Below, in pieces: positions 1-6,976 of a DNA stretch of 44,612 nt. The notes under the pieces were generated by a model. That model had not been told where the DNA came from. It made no database searches and saw nothing but the letters and a program-made list of their open reading frames with translations. How positions within the stretch are numbered: position 1 is the stretch's first letter; each line of letters starts with the position of its first letter. The position numbers were made by a program, and so were the translations under genes. The stretch lies in the IMG/VR virus record IMGVR_UViG_3300046535_000596, positions 1 to 44,612 of that record; one strand, given 5' to 3'. This DNA is from a virus.

Positions 1-197
1 TGATCGTGGTTCCGGAACCAGAGAACGGCTCATAAACGGCTTGGCCGGGGCTACTGTTGTTTTCAATCGGACGCTTCATGCACTCGACGGGCTTTTGAGT
101 GCTGTGGCCGGTCTCGGATTTCTTCGGATTGTCGATCTGCCAGAGTGTTGATTGCTTCCGGCCGCCATCGTAATGCCCGACCTTACCTTCTTTGACC
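1..197. repeat. Terminal redundancy of the contig, left copy
   Basis: Bases 1-197 match 44416-44612 base for base except A128 versus C44543. The repeat lies wholly inside the ParB-methyltransferase gene and joins its two halves in frame, so it marks closure of a circular or circularly permuted map, not a physical end repeat with its own signals. The mismatch changes one codon on the minus strand (AAT Asn here, AAG Lys in the right copy), which points to strain variation in the sampled population or a sequencing error. Confidence 0.9.
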
Positions 198-1102
198 GCA
201 TACCAGCACGGCTCGTGCTGCCAGTGGTAATCGCCGCGCCCGATGGCAAATTGCTGCTTGCTCCACACAACCTGAGAGCGGAGCTTGAACCCGCATGCGG
301 TCAGGCTGTCGGCCACGGTCCCGGCAAACAGCCCCGAATGCCAAACATAGGCGACGTCGCCTGGGAATAGCGACCAAGCCTCTGACCAGTCGGCATTATC
401 GTCATTCAGAACTTTTCCGATGGCTCGGCCATCGGCGGCCGAGCCATCGGCGCGGATTGCTTTGTTCCGCCAGTCGGCATCGTACTCGACGCCATAAGGC
501 GGGTCCGTGACCATCAAATGCGGCTTGACCGGGCCGAGCAACTTAATGACGACATCAGCATCCGTCGAGCTTCCGCAGACGATGCGATGGTTTCCCAACG
601 ACCAAACGTCGCCCAATTCGCTAACCGGGACAGCCGGGGCTTCCGGTGTCTCGTCCGGGTCCGTCAGCCCATCAGTCTTATCAGCAAGCAGAGACGCCAG
701 TTCGGCTTCGTCAAATCCCGTCAAGCCAATGTCAAAATCGAGGTCTTTCAATTCCCCCAATTCGATCTTTAAAATATCGTCGTCCCACCCGGCGTTGATC
801 GTCAGCTTATTGTCCGCGAGAACATATGCCCTGCGCTGCGCTTCAGACCAGCCAGACGCGACCATGCAAGGAACGTCGCGGAGTCCAAGCTTCTTAGCCG
901 CCATCACGCGCCCGTGGCCCGCTATGATGCTTCCTGTCTCGTCAACCAGTATGGGAACCGTCCAGCCCCATTCGCGAATGGACGCCGCGATCTGATCGAC
1001 CTGTTCCGCCGAATGTGTCCGAGCGTTTCTGGCATACGGCACAAGGGACGCGACCGTGCGCCGTTCGACGTGATCGGCCGGCCATGAATTGCTTGTAATC
1101 AC
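1..1102 (-). CDS. ParB-domain DNA methyltransferase (C-terminus continues at the other contig end)
   Basis: Translated from GTG at 1102, the product begins MITSNSWPADHVERR and carries a ParB/sulfiredoxin-like nuclease fold early on, with the signature GHGR in IIAGHGRVMAAKKLG. An N6/N4 methyltransferase domain follows, with catalytic DPPY in MVTDPPYGVEYDA. The SAM-binding FSGSGTT motif lies across the contig end, and the last 83 residues are encoded at 44243-44494. This fusion is frequent in alphaproteobacterial phages, placed between an HNH gene and terS as here. It probably methylates phage DNA at a short site, giving protection or regulation; specificity cannot be read. GTG overlaps the stop of a possible 32-aa ORF (1099-1197) as GTGA. 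The upstream frame also stays open without a good start codon. Confidence 0.9.
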   Translation of the reverse strand, partial: MITSNSWPADHVERRTVASLVPYARNARTHSAEQVDQIAASIREWGWTVPILVDETGSIIAGHGRVMAAKKLGLRDVPCMVASGWSEAQRRAYVLADNKLTINAGWDDDILKIELGELKDLDFDIGLTGFDEAELASLLADKTDGLTDPDETPEAPAVPVSELGDVWSLGNHRIVCGSSTDADVVIKLLGPVKPHLMVTDPPYGVEYDADWRNKAIRADGSAADGRAIGKVLNDDNADWSEAWSLFPGDVAYVWHSGLFAGTVADSLTACGFKLRSQVVWSKQQFAIGRGDYHWQHEPCWYAVKEGKVGHYDGGRKQSTLWQIDNPKKSETGHSTQKPVECMKRPIENNSSPGQAVYEPFSGSGTTI

Positions 1103-1197
1103 AGATGGTTGGCCTTGGTTTGAATTCGGCGTTTTTTCAAACGAGGAAAAAAACTCTGCATGGGGGAAGACCCGGTAGAAGGTACCGCCAAATTCAT
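1099..1197 (-). CDS. Possible 32-aa leader ORF coupled to the methyltransferase
   Basis: ATG at 1197 opens a 32-codon frame starting MNLAVPSTGSSPMQSFF and ending TGA within GTGA, the start of the methyltransferase. A G-rich run lies upstream (GGGGGTGG on the minus strand) that could bind ribosomes. The product is basic and has no recognised domain. The overlap suggests translational coupling, but chance cannot be excluded. The rest of the 152-bp gap (1103-1254) shows nothing else clear. Confidence 0.25.
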   Translation of the reverse strand: MNLAVPSTGSSPMQSFFPRLKKRRIQTKANHL

Positions 1198-1254
1198 GGA
1201 CTTTTGACCACCCCCGCCCCTTGATTGCATGCGGGATGGTATGTGCGGCAGTCC

Positions 1255-1563
1255 CTAACGTGGGATGGTCTGGCCTCGCCTTACGCCTAGATGGTCTTCC
1301 TTGACCTTGTTATCGCATGTGCGACACATAGCGCGGAGATTGGTCAGCGTATCACTTCCACCATTGCGCCGGCTTATGATGTGATCGGCAATGGTTGCCT
1401 TGTCACCGCATGACTGGCAGGCGAACCCATCACGCTTTAGGCATGACAGGCGCAGAGCTTGCCATTCGCTTGTGCCGTAATAGGCTTCAGCTTTCTTGAC
1501 GAAAGCGACAGAGGTTTGTTTGGCGACTGTGAGCCGCGACCCTATCGCCTTGAGTCTTCCCAT
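1255..1563 (-). CDS. HNH endonuclease (packaging-associated type)
   Basis: A 102-aa protein with a zinc-binding HNH module: CxxC in FACQSCGDKATIADHII, the catalytic His in ADHIISRRNGG, the Asn in LTNLRAMC and a second CxxC in MCRTCDNK. Small HNH proteins of this size next to terminase genes are common in cos-type siphoviruses, where they act with TerL in DNA maturation. Here only the methyltransferase separates it from terS and terL on the circular map. It follows the 1564-1830 gene with no gap (ATG at 1563). Confidence 0.85.
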   Translation of the reverse strand: MGRLKAIGSRLTVAKQTSVAFVKKAEAYYGTSEWQALRLSCLKRDGFACQSCGDKATIADHIISRRNGGSDTLTNLRAMCRTCDNKVKEDHLGVRRGQTIPR

Positions 1564-1830
1564 TTAGGCAGCGACGGGAACGGACGCGATGGGCGAATCA
1601 ACCGGAGCGACCGGAGCAGTCGGGTCGAACGCTTCAGCCTGCGCTAATGCGGCCTGGTGGATAGAGAGCGCCGCTTGTGCCGCTGCGATCAACGCAATGA
1701 GGCTGGCGATCTCGGCCTGCGTATCGACGATATAGGCGTCTGTGGTGGCTTTGATGGCGGCAGGAGCGGATACAGCATAGGCAGTCACGGATGAGATAAC
1801 GGCGGCGATCTGGTCAGTGGTGGCGCTCAT
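1564..1830 (-). CDS. Alanine-rich hypothetical protein, 88 aa
   Basis: The product is rich in Ala and Ile and looks helical; TQAEIASLIALIAAAQAAL could form a coiled coil. No family is recognised. Its ATG overlaps the stop of the 1827-2030 gene (ATGA), so it belongs to the leftward early operon. The C-terminus is a Pro/Val-rich tail (DPTAPVAPVDSPIASVPVAA). Confidence 0.7.
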   Translation of the reverse strand: MSATTDQIAAVISSVTAYAVSAPAAIKATTDAYIVDTQAEIASLIALIAAAQAALSIHQAALAQAEAFDPTAPVAPVDSPIASVPVAA

Positions 1831-2030
1831 TGTTTCGGTTCCTGCTTGGTTCGCATGGGTTTGATGATCGGGTGCGGTTCGCCATCATATTGGACGATGC
1901 AGTATGAGCCTTCCTTGGGAAGGAACATATATTCGCCGTTCGGAAGCTGGTAACATAGGCCATTGGGGATGTCGGCGGCGGGGAAGCGTTGCCACCCGAA
2001 GCTATCGACCTTCCCGATGCGCGGGTTCAT
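1827..2030 (-). CDS. Hypothetical protein, 67 aa
   Basis: A small protein beginning MNPRIGKVDSFGWQRFPA with a mixed beta-rich composition (NGEYMFLPKEGSYCIVQYDG). No domain is recognised. It overlaps neighbours at both ends by 4 nt (ATGA), the usual sign of a translated phage operon gene. Confidence 0.7.
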   Translation of the reverse strand: MNPRIGKVDSFGWQRFPAADIPNGLCYQLPNGEYMFLPKEGSYCIVQYDGEPHPIIKPMRTKQEPKQ

Positions 2031-2308
2031 TCGACTGATCTCAAAATGCGACGCGGGCCAAGTTGGCCTTTCTTGGCATCTGCAACGTAGTGGAGTTTCG
2101 CGGCGTGTTGATGCAGATCAAGGGCCGCCTCAAGCGATGCGATGGCTGATTGAATGCCTTTGCGCGACTGCGGCAGGAGATCGGACCAGCGGTTTTTAAT
2201 GAGATCGCGGCAAGCAGCCAGCGGGATCTCGATCTTTGCGGGAACCGGGACGCTTTTGTCGATCTCGCGCATATGGGCGACGGCATCGTAAACGATTTCC
2301 GAGGACAT
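2027..2308 (-). CDS. Hypothetical helical protein, 93 aa
   Basis: The start is placed at ATG 2308 (MSSEIVYDAVAHM), just after the stop of the 2311-2541 gene, in preference to an in-frame start 36 nt upstream that would overlap that gene. The product is mostly helical, with the segment IQSAIASLEAALDLHQHAAKL, and ends in a basic tail. No known family is visible. Confidence 0.65.
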   Translation of the reverse strand: MSSEIVYDAVAHMREIDKSVPVPAKIEIPLAACRDLIKNRWSDLLPQSRKGIQSAIASLEAALDLHQHAAKLHYVADAKKGQLGPRRILRSVE

Positions 2309-2310
2309 AC

Positions 2311-2541
2311 TCAGACCTTTCGCGGAGCGCCGTCGATGGGCCACAAAGCAATCGGCGTAGGAGGCGCATAAGGCTTGCCGCGCGCTATGACCGAGCGCAA
2401 TTCGCTCTCAGCCAGCATCAGCGCCATCGATGATTCGAAATCATAGGCCGGGCGCATTGCGGATAGTTCGCCTGCGATCTGCGACAGACGGCGGCGCAAG
2501 TCGCAAAGGTGGGCCTCTGCGATGAGCGCGCGGTGATCCAT
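2311..2541 (-). CDS. Hypothetical protein, 76 aa
   Basis: The N-terminal helix MDHRALIAEAHLCDLRRRLS is followed by a Pro-rich C-terminus (PYAPPTPIALWPIDGAPRKV). It starts on the base where the 2541-2762 gene ends, so the two are tightly coupled. Function unknown. Confidence 0.65.
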   Translation of the reverse strand: MDHRALIAEAHLCDLRRRLSQIAGELSAMRPAYDFESSMALMLAESELRSVIARGKPYAPPTPIALWPIDGAPRKV

Positions 2542-2762
2542 CAGAATCTCACATCGCCAGGGATTGGATCACGCGCCGGTTTCGCCTCGGATTTGCTATG
2601 ATACGCCACCACGTCGCGCACGTTGAGCAGCGCAGTAAGTAGCTTCTGATCGTCCACGCTCGGGAATATGCCCATAGACAATTCAATGAGCTTTGCCGCC
2701 CGCGTCAGCCCGTCCTTAGCCGCATATTGGCGCATGGCCGCGTTGTTTTCAGCGTGGCTCAT
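2541..2762 (-). CDS. Hypothetical protein, 73 aa
   Basis: A small helical protein (MSHAENNAAMRQYAAKDGL...) with a leucine-rich middle (QKLLTALLNVRDVVAYH). It is not recognised. It is the first gene after a roughly 200-bp gap that holds a promoter-like sequence at 2912-2940, so it may head its own transcript. Confidence 0.65.
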   Translation of the reverse strand: MSHAENNAAMRQYAAKDGLTRAAKLIELSMGIFPSVDDQKLLTALLNVRDVVAYHSKSEAKPARDPIPGDVRF

Positions 2763-2911
2763 GGCTGATGCTCCGTGACATATACCGCCGACGGGCGCGC
2801 TCGCCTCGCCTACTGTGAGATTGTCGGTCTACGCCGGGCGGAAATGCGAAAAGCAGCCCCGGTTCATCCACGGTGGCGGCTTCGTGTGCGCCTGCATGGG
2901 CGCGAGACGCA

Positions 2912-2940
2912 ATTCTAATTAAAGCACCATGACACGGCAA
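2912..2940 (-). promoter_or_regulatory. Candidate sigma70-type promoter, leftward
   Basis: On the minus strand TTGCCG (2940-2935) and TAGAAT (2917-2912) are separated by 17 bp. The -10 matches consensus at 5 of 6 positions; the -35 is weaker. It lies in the gap 2763-2970 between two minus-strand genes and could feed the small genes below it. A 68-aa ORF across the same gap (2749-2955) reads like non-coding sequence. Prediction by eye only. Confidence 0.35.
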
Positions 2941-2970
2941 CATATTCGCAAGCATCCGTCAAGCCCTAGT

Positions 2971-3519
2971 TCACGAAAATGGCGTTTCTTTTGGGGATAA
3001 TGTTCCCATCTCGACGGCGAGCCAGAATGCGGCCATGCGCGCTAGTCCGCCAAAGCGCGGGTCGCATTCGTTCCCGTCGATCACCATCACGCGCAGCGCC
3101 AGATAGCCGCGCGGGTCGCTTTTCGTAATGACAGCGTGTTCCACTTTGGCGATACGCTCTCCCCATGCCCTCACAGCCTCGTCAGAGGGTCCTAGACCGT
3201 TTCCGCTACCTTCTATCCTAATTTCGCTCGGGACGCCCTTGGCGCTTCTCCAGCCGCGAACTAGAGCCGCAAAATCATCGGCTGCTACGGAAATCTCGCG
3301 CCTGAGTTTCCACCCGACGCAAAAGCGTCCAAACGGGGATTCCAAACGCGGGTCAGCATGGTCGATAGAGCCTGCCCGATGCGGTTGCGAGAGGGCCACG
3401 CTCATAATCGCGTCGTCTCGGCTTCGGCTCATCTCGTTTAGGATTTCAACCGTTGGGCGTTGACGGCGACCATTCGGTTCGCGGCGGGCAGGGTTAATCT
3501 TGTGCTTCGCCTTCGCCAT
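2971..3519 (-). CDS. Hypothetical protein, 182 aa
   Basis: The basic N-terminus (MAKAKHKINPARREPNGRRQ) precedes a globular domain rich in Trp and Arg (FGRFCVGWKLRREISVAADD, ALVRGWRSAKGVP, VRAWGERIAKVEHAV). No catalytic motif or known family is evident. Its position in the replication block, after the DnaA-C and DUF1376 genes, suggests a DNA-related early role; this is guilt by association only. Confidence 0.7.
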   Translation of the reverse strand: MAKAKHKINPARREPNGRRQRPTVEILNEMSRSRDDAIMSVALSQPHRAGSIDHADPRLESPFGRFCVGWKLRREISVAADDFAALVRGWRSAKGVPSEIRIEGSGNGLGPSDEAVRAWGERIAKVEHAVITKSDPRGYLALRVMVIDGNECDPRFGGLARMAAFWLAVEMGTLSPKETPFS

Positions 3520-3732
3520 CTATGGCCCCCTATGGTTCAAAATCTTCAGCCCACGATCTTGCCGCGCCTGCGACGCCGGCCCGAATGGCGGGCTGCTCTT
3601 GTCGGGATGGGCGTATTCGTCGCGCCAGGGCGTTCCCCATCGCTCGCATTGGCGGAAAACCCATTCGGCGTAGGACTCGGCATGGAGGAAGCCGATGCGG
3701 AGGGTTTCGTGCTCGATTTGGGAAGGCGTCAT
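3520..3732 (-). CDS. Hypothetical protein, 70 aa
   Basis: The product starts MTPSQIEHETLRIGFLHAES and includes the aromatic segment YAEWVFRQCERWGTPWRDEY. It overlaps the 3729-4091 gene by 4 nt and ends directly before the start of the 2971-3519 gene, as expected for an operon member. Not recognised. Confidence 0.65.
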   Translation of the reverse strand: MTPSQIEHETLRIGFLHAESYAEWVFRQCERWGTPWRDEYAHPDKSSPPFGPASQARQDRGLKILNHRGP

Positions 3733-4091
3733 GCGGCGTCACAGCCATCAACGCCGTCGTATTTCTCGCGCTCTGCCTCGGCATAGTCAGCATAAAAGCG
3801 AGCCGTCCCATCGTCGGGAACTTCCAGCACGACGCACGGCACGATGTAGCAGTCCATATCGGGGTTTCCGTAGTCGAAAACGAGGCCTGCCTTGGCCTCC
3901 CGGCGCGTGTCGTATGTCTCGAAAATCCCGTTGCAATCGTTCTTGACAGCCCATGAATAATTACCCATTGGCCGAAGGGCTCGGCAAAGCGGACAGGTGC
4001 TCGTTTCACCATTCCTCGTCGCAGGGCTTCCGCGCTTGTCCCGCGTGTCGAAATTGTAACCGCACGAACTGCATTTGATGATGTTTCTCAT
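3729..4091 (-). CDS. Zinc-ribbon protein, 120 aa
   Basis: The start is placed at ATG 4091, which overlaps the stop of the preceding gene; the open frame runs further upstream but would overlap two genes. Residues 1-40 form a rubredoxin-like zinc ribbon: CSSCGYNFDTR at the N-terminus and CPLCRALRPMG later, giving CxxC...CxxC. The rest is acidic (GNPDMDCYIVPCVVLEVPDD). It is probably a small DNA- or protein-binding factor of the early region; the exact role is unknown. Confidence 0.7.
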   Translation of the reverse strand: MRNIIKCSSCGYNFDTRDKRGSPATRNGETSTCPLCRALRPMGNYSWAVKNDCNGIFETYDTRREAKAGLVFDYGNPDMDCYIVPCVVLEVPDDGTARFYADYAEAEREKYDGVDGCDAA

Positions 4092-4288
4092 GCCGCAATC
4101 TCCGCCCATTCGAAAAGCCCCGCCGCGATTGGCTGTTTCCGTTGCCGCGCGAATGTCAGCCAGAGGGCTTCGGGCTCTCCCGCCCTCTGCCAGGCGATCA
4201 TTGGCGGCATTGACGGGCCGATGAAATTGGGACGCGGGCGCCAAAGTTCGGTCAGGTTTGAGGGGGTGAGGGGTTTCGCTTTCGCCAT
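4088..4288 (-). CDS. Hypothetical protein, 66 aa
   Basis: A short protein (MAKAKPLTPSNLTELWRPRP...) with the segment PPMIAWQRAGEPEALWLTFA. It begins on the last base of the DUF1376 gene and overlaps the zinc-ribbon gene by 4 nt. Such a small basic gene beside a phage initiator-like gene may be a replication accessory, but no motif proves it. Confidence 0.6.
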   Translation of the reverse strand: MAKAKPLTPSNLTELWRPRPNFIGPSMPPMIAWQRAGEPEALWLTFARQRKQPIAAGLFEWAEIAA

Positions 4289-5196
4289 TACGCTGCCGCC
4301 TCCGCATGGTTAGGCGGCCATTCGCTTGGAACATGCCAGCCGCCAACCGCATCGCGGGGCATGGATTTCCCCTTGGTCGCGCGCCACCATTCGGCCCAGG
4401 CTTCCCATTGTGGGGTTTCGGGCTTGGCGTAATAGCCGCTCGATACGATGGCGAGGGCGGGCGCCTGCTGCTGGAAGCCCTCAAATCTGCGTTGAGAGAG
4501 GAACCGGCAGGCATGAACGGCCGAGTAGGTGGGGTTGGTGCGGCAATAGGCCCGATACGGCTCTACGGCCTCCGTAGCCGATTTGCGATCTTCGGGCGAA
4601 AGCTTGCCCCATGCGGACCATGCTTCCTTGCGGCTCATGATTGGCGTAGTGGGATAGGCTCTCCAGAAAGAAAGAAACTCATCCGAAGGCTTCGAATTGG
4701 TCCGGGGCGGCGAAGCCGTTTCGGACAAAGAACTTTCTCTTAACTGGTTATTGGTATCTGGTATCTGGTTAGGTAGGCTTTCGCTAGGCTTTTGACAGCC
4801 AATCGCTTGTGGCATTCCGTTAGCATCGCTGTTAGCATCGCTAGGGGTAGGTTTAAGCTTTTTCAATGCCTTAGCACGTCCGCCAGCACGTCCGGCATCA
4901 GCCAATTTTTGCGCCTTGCTAGAAGCAATTTCAAACTCCAGCTTCAGGCGTTTTTGAGTTATGGCTTTTCCGTCATCGGACATAAATTCCATGATAGACG
5001 GCGCGATCTTCCGCCACTTATCGAGCGACAGGCGAGCAACTCTGGCAATGCGTATTTCATCGTTCGGAAGGGTTCCGCCAGCGCGCCACATCGCCATGAG
5101 GATCAAAAGGTAAGCGCCGTGCTCTGTTGTCGTCAGGTGAGACGTGTCGGCCATATAGGCGTCTGTCCAAAGAAGCATCGCGGGAATATCGGTCAT
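4288..5196 (-). CDS. DUF1376 (YdaU-like) replication initiator-like protein
   Basis: A 302-aa protein. The N-terminal ~95 residues match the DUF1376 pattern of phage and prophage replication proteins (PAMLLWTDAYMADTSHLTTTEHGAYLLILM, in two halves around the AYMAD turn). A polar linker rich in Ser, Asn and Pro follows (about 115-165), then a C-terminal domain (DEFLSFWRAYPTTPIMSRKEAW onward) like those fused to phage initiator proteins. The linker DNA carries tandem repeats (4745-4842), as in lambda O, where the origin lies inside the initiator gene. It overlaps the DnaA-C gene upstream by 4 nt (ATGA). It likely binds the origin or recruits host helicase; the role is inferred from family and position. 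Confidence 0.8.
   Translation of the reverse strand: MTDIPAMLLWTDAYMADTSHLTTTEHGAYLLILMAMWRAGGTLPNDEIRIARVARLSLDKWRKIAPSIMEFMSDDGKAITQKRLKLEFEIASSKAQKLADAGRAGGRAKALKKLKPTPSDANSDANGMPQAIGCQKPSESLPNQIPDTNNQLRESSLSETASPPRTNSKPSDEFLSFWRAYPTTPIMSRKEAWSAWGKLSPEDRKSATEAVEPYRAYCRTNPTYSAVHACRFLSQRRFEGFQQQAPALAIVSSGYYAKPETPQWEAWAEWWRATKGKSMPRDAVGGWHVPSEWPPNHAEAAA
4740..4860. other. Candidate replication origin with iteron-like repeats
   Basis: The segment holds four tandem 7-bp units TGGTTAT, TGGTATC, TGGTATC, TGGTTAG (4745-4772), two copies of TAGGCTTT (4774-4781, 4785-4792) and a perfect tandem 12-mer GTTAGCATCGCT (4819-4830, 4831-4842). It is visibly richer in A/T than its surroundings and lies in the linker-coding part of the DUF1376 gene. 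Repeats in that place are typical of lambdoid-type origins. No search for duplex-unwinding energy could be done. Confidence 0.5.
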
Positions 5197-5714
5197 GGCC
5201 CGACCGTCCCGGCGTCAATGCGCGCCTGGTGCCGCTTGATGGCGCTGTGAACGGTCGTGTGGTCCTTGCCTCCGAAGAATTTACCGATCTGCCCAAGGCT
5301 CCATGTCGTGTATTTCGACATTTCCCACATGGCATGATGCCGAGCGCGGACGATCTTGGCTTTGCGCTGATCCCCTTTGATCTGCTCGATTGTGAGATCG
5401 TATAAATCGGCCTTGGCGCGCAGGATCAGCCATGCGCGGTCATGCGAGAGCGATGGGGGGCCCATAGGGGAAGGATAGATCGTGCGGCAGTCGCGTAACC
5501 ATTGGCTCTTACGGGCGCGCCAAGGCCAGCGTGGCAACTCATCGTCAGATAATGGATCGGCCTGCACTATGATGCGCGTGAACGCCAGGATTACGGCCTC
5601 GCGGGTCGAGATCGGCGCGGGTGGCAGAGGGGCGACGGGAACATCCTCAACGCGCGGCGGCGGAGCAAATCCCAACCGCGCCCGGCGAGCTTGGTACTCG
5701 GATAACGCTTGCAT
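5193..5714 (-). CDS. DnaA domain IV-like DNA-binding protein, 173 aa
   Basis: The C-terminal ~60 residues resemble DnaA domain IV (Bac_DnaA_C): ARHHAMWEMSKYTTWSLGQI followed by FFGGKDHTTVHSAIKR, where GGKDHTTV corresponds to the DnaA signature that contacts the DnaA box. The N-terminal part has no Walker motifs, so the AAA+ ATPase of true DnaA is absent. The protein probably recognises a DnaA-box-like sequence at the phage origin next door, or competes with host DnaA. It is followed by the DUF1376 gene with an ATGA overlap, so the two are co-translated. The N-terminal ~90 residues (Pro-rich, then WPWRARKSQWLRDCR) are unassigned. Confidence 0.85.
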   Translation of the reverse strand: MQALSEYQARRARLGFAPPPRVEDVPVAPLPPAPISTREAVILAFTRIIVQADPLSDDELPRWPWRARKSQWLRDCRTIYPSPMGPPSLSHDRAWLILRAKADLYDLTIEQIKGDQRKAKIVRARHHAMWEMSKYTTWSLGQIGKFFGGKDHTTVHSAIKRHQARIDAGTVGP

Positions 5715-5719
5715 AACGC

Positions 5720-6100
5720 CTACTCCCTCTCACAAAGCGCGGCCGGCGATCCGACGCGGGAAAACATCGCGTCTGGCTGGATCTGGTGCAGGATTGAATT
5801 TGGCTTGGGCGGGGCAGGGACGGGCTTTTGATAGGACTTAGCCAATTCCTTAAGGAACCCCTTGTGGTCGCCTTTTGGCGCGTATTCCTTGAGAGCATGG
5901 GGGGCCGCGTCTGGAACCGGCCTCCCACTTGCTTTGGGGCCGAGGATTCCTTCCCGGCGAAACTTGGCGACGACGCGCGCAACGGATGACTGGCAAAACC
6001 CAATAGTTGCCGCGATCTCGCGAATGGTCTTCCCTTGCCGCGTCAGGTCGCGGACTTGAAGTATTCCGGCTTCGGTAATGCGGGGCGCAAGTTTTGTCAT
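5720..6100 (-). CDS. Helix-turn-helix DNA-binding protein, 126 aa
   Basis: Residues 5-55 form a resolvase/transposase-type HTH: ILQVRDLTRQGKTIREIAAT followed by IGFCQSSVARVVAKFRREG. The rest is a Pro/Lys-rich tail without a catalytic domain. It is probably an early regulator or replication accessory. Its start overlaps the stop of the 6097-6324 gene by 4 nt, and it ends 5 nt before the DnaA-C gene. Confidence 0.75.
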   Translation of the reverse strand: MTKLAPRITEAGILQVRDLTRQGKTIREIAATIGFCQSSVARVVAKFRREGILGPKASGRPVPDAAPHALKEYAPKGDHKGFLKELAKSYQKPVPAPPKPNSILHQIQPDAMFSRVGSPAALCERE

Positions 6101-6324
6101 GCGGGTTCCTCACTTTTCGCCAGCGATTTACGCCGTTCGTATTCCTCACGAACCCACGGGTTTCGGCCGAGCCATTCCAGCGTCGCGCGGGCGGCTCCGA
6201 GGCCGATCTGCGTTGCGTCAACCTCGTCGTCTTTCCAGCCGTGGACGCGAATCGACGCGCCATTGGCGGCGATTATTTCGGACGCGGAATTGATGGCGGC
6301 GATTTGGGCGGGGAGGGTGGTCAT
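6097..6324 (-). CDS. Hypothetical protein, 75 aa
   Basis: The product is MTTLPAQIAAINSASEIIAA... with a C-terminal charged helix (NPWVREEYERRKSLAKSEEP). It overlaps both neighbours by 4 nt (ATGA). No recognised family; the sequence GLGAARATLEWLGRNPW suggests a compact helical fold. Confidence 0.65.
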   Translation of the reverse strand: MTTLPAQIAAINSASEIIAANGASIRVHGWKDDEVDATQIGLGAARATLEWLGRNPWVREEYERRKSLAKSEEPA

Positions 6325-6728
6325 GCGGCGTCCTTAGATTCGATGCCCCAAAGAGACAGAACCCGGCGCGTATCATCTATAGAGCGCACCACAGCCCAAG
6401 GAACGCCCGCAGCGTCCAAAGCCGATCCGAACGCCTTCTGGGGCGCAGACATCACGCCCTTGTCGTCCTTGACCTCTAGAAAGCACAGGCGCCCGCTTTC
6501 CGTGATGATGGTCAGATCGAAAACGCCAGCGAGAACACCAAGGCGTTTGAACTCGGCGGCCTCGCGGGCCGACCGCTTTCCCCCATTGGCTGCGTGGAAC
6601 ACCAGCGCGCCCGGCAGGACGAGCCGCAGATAATCGACAATTGCAATGTGGATCGGCGTCTCAGCGGGGCGATGGCCGGCTTTGCGCGATTTGGTCGGGA
6701 GGCCGGATAGTGAAGGAACGCGGCCCAT
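6321..6728 (-). CDS. VRR-NUC domain nuclease
   Basis: A 135-aa protein with the layout of stand-alone phage VRR-NUC nucleases. An N-terminal helix (ETPIHIAIVDYLRLVLPGAL) precedes HAANGGKRSAREAAEFKRLG, then the PD-(D/E)XK core with Asp in GVFDLTII and E-x-K in CFLEVKDDKG. These proteins are thought to process branched DNA during phage replication or recombination. It abuts the GapR-like gene (ATG at 6728 equals that gene's final base) and overlaps the next gene by 4 nt. Confidence 0.88.
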   Translation of the reverse strand: MGRVPSLSGLPTKSRKAGHRPAETPIHIAIVDYLRLVLPGALVFHAANGGKRSAREAAEFKRLGVLAGVFDLTIITESGRLCFLEVKDDKGVMSAPQKAFGSALDAAGVPWAVVRSIDDTRRVLSLWGIESKDAA

Positions 6729-6976
6729 CAGGACAGCCCCAGAGCCGAAAGATAAACCGAAAGCGTGTCATCCTTCTCGGATCGCTTCTGGCGCTTGTCG
6801 GCGTCCTCCATCGCGATCTTGACGCATTCATTGAGAGCGGCCTTGTCATATCCGTTGCCAGACGCCTCCTTGAGGACATCGGCAATGTCGTCTGCCATTT
6901 CCTTGCGCTGCTCGTGCAGGCGCGTGAGGCGTTCGACAAGGCTTTTCAGTTTGGTGTCGTTGATGCCGTCCGTCAT
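6728..6976 (-). CDS. GapR/DUF2312-like nucleoid-associated protein
   Basis: The start is set at ATG 6976 (MTDGINDTKLKSLVERLTRL), which overlaps the upstream stop as ATGA; an in-frame start 21 nt upstream is less likely. The 82-aa product is almost wholly helical with the family pattern LxxxxERLxxLHEQRKEMADD, then IADVLKEASGNGYDKAAL. DUF2312/GapR proteins bind overtwisted A/T-rich DNA and are nearly confined to Alphaproteobacteria; in Caulobacter GapR supports replication and topoisomerase action. A phage copy beside replication genes may help replisome or topology control. Confidence 0.85.
   Translation of the reverse strand: MTDGINDTKLKSLVERLTRLHEQRKEMADDIADVLKEASGNGYDKAALNECVKIAMEDADKRQKRSEKDDTLSVYLSALGLS

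Noticed and set aside
2749-2955. 68-aa minus ORF in the 2763-2970 gap
   Set aside because: Covers a promoter-like sequence and reads like non-coding sequence.
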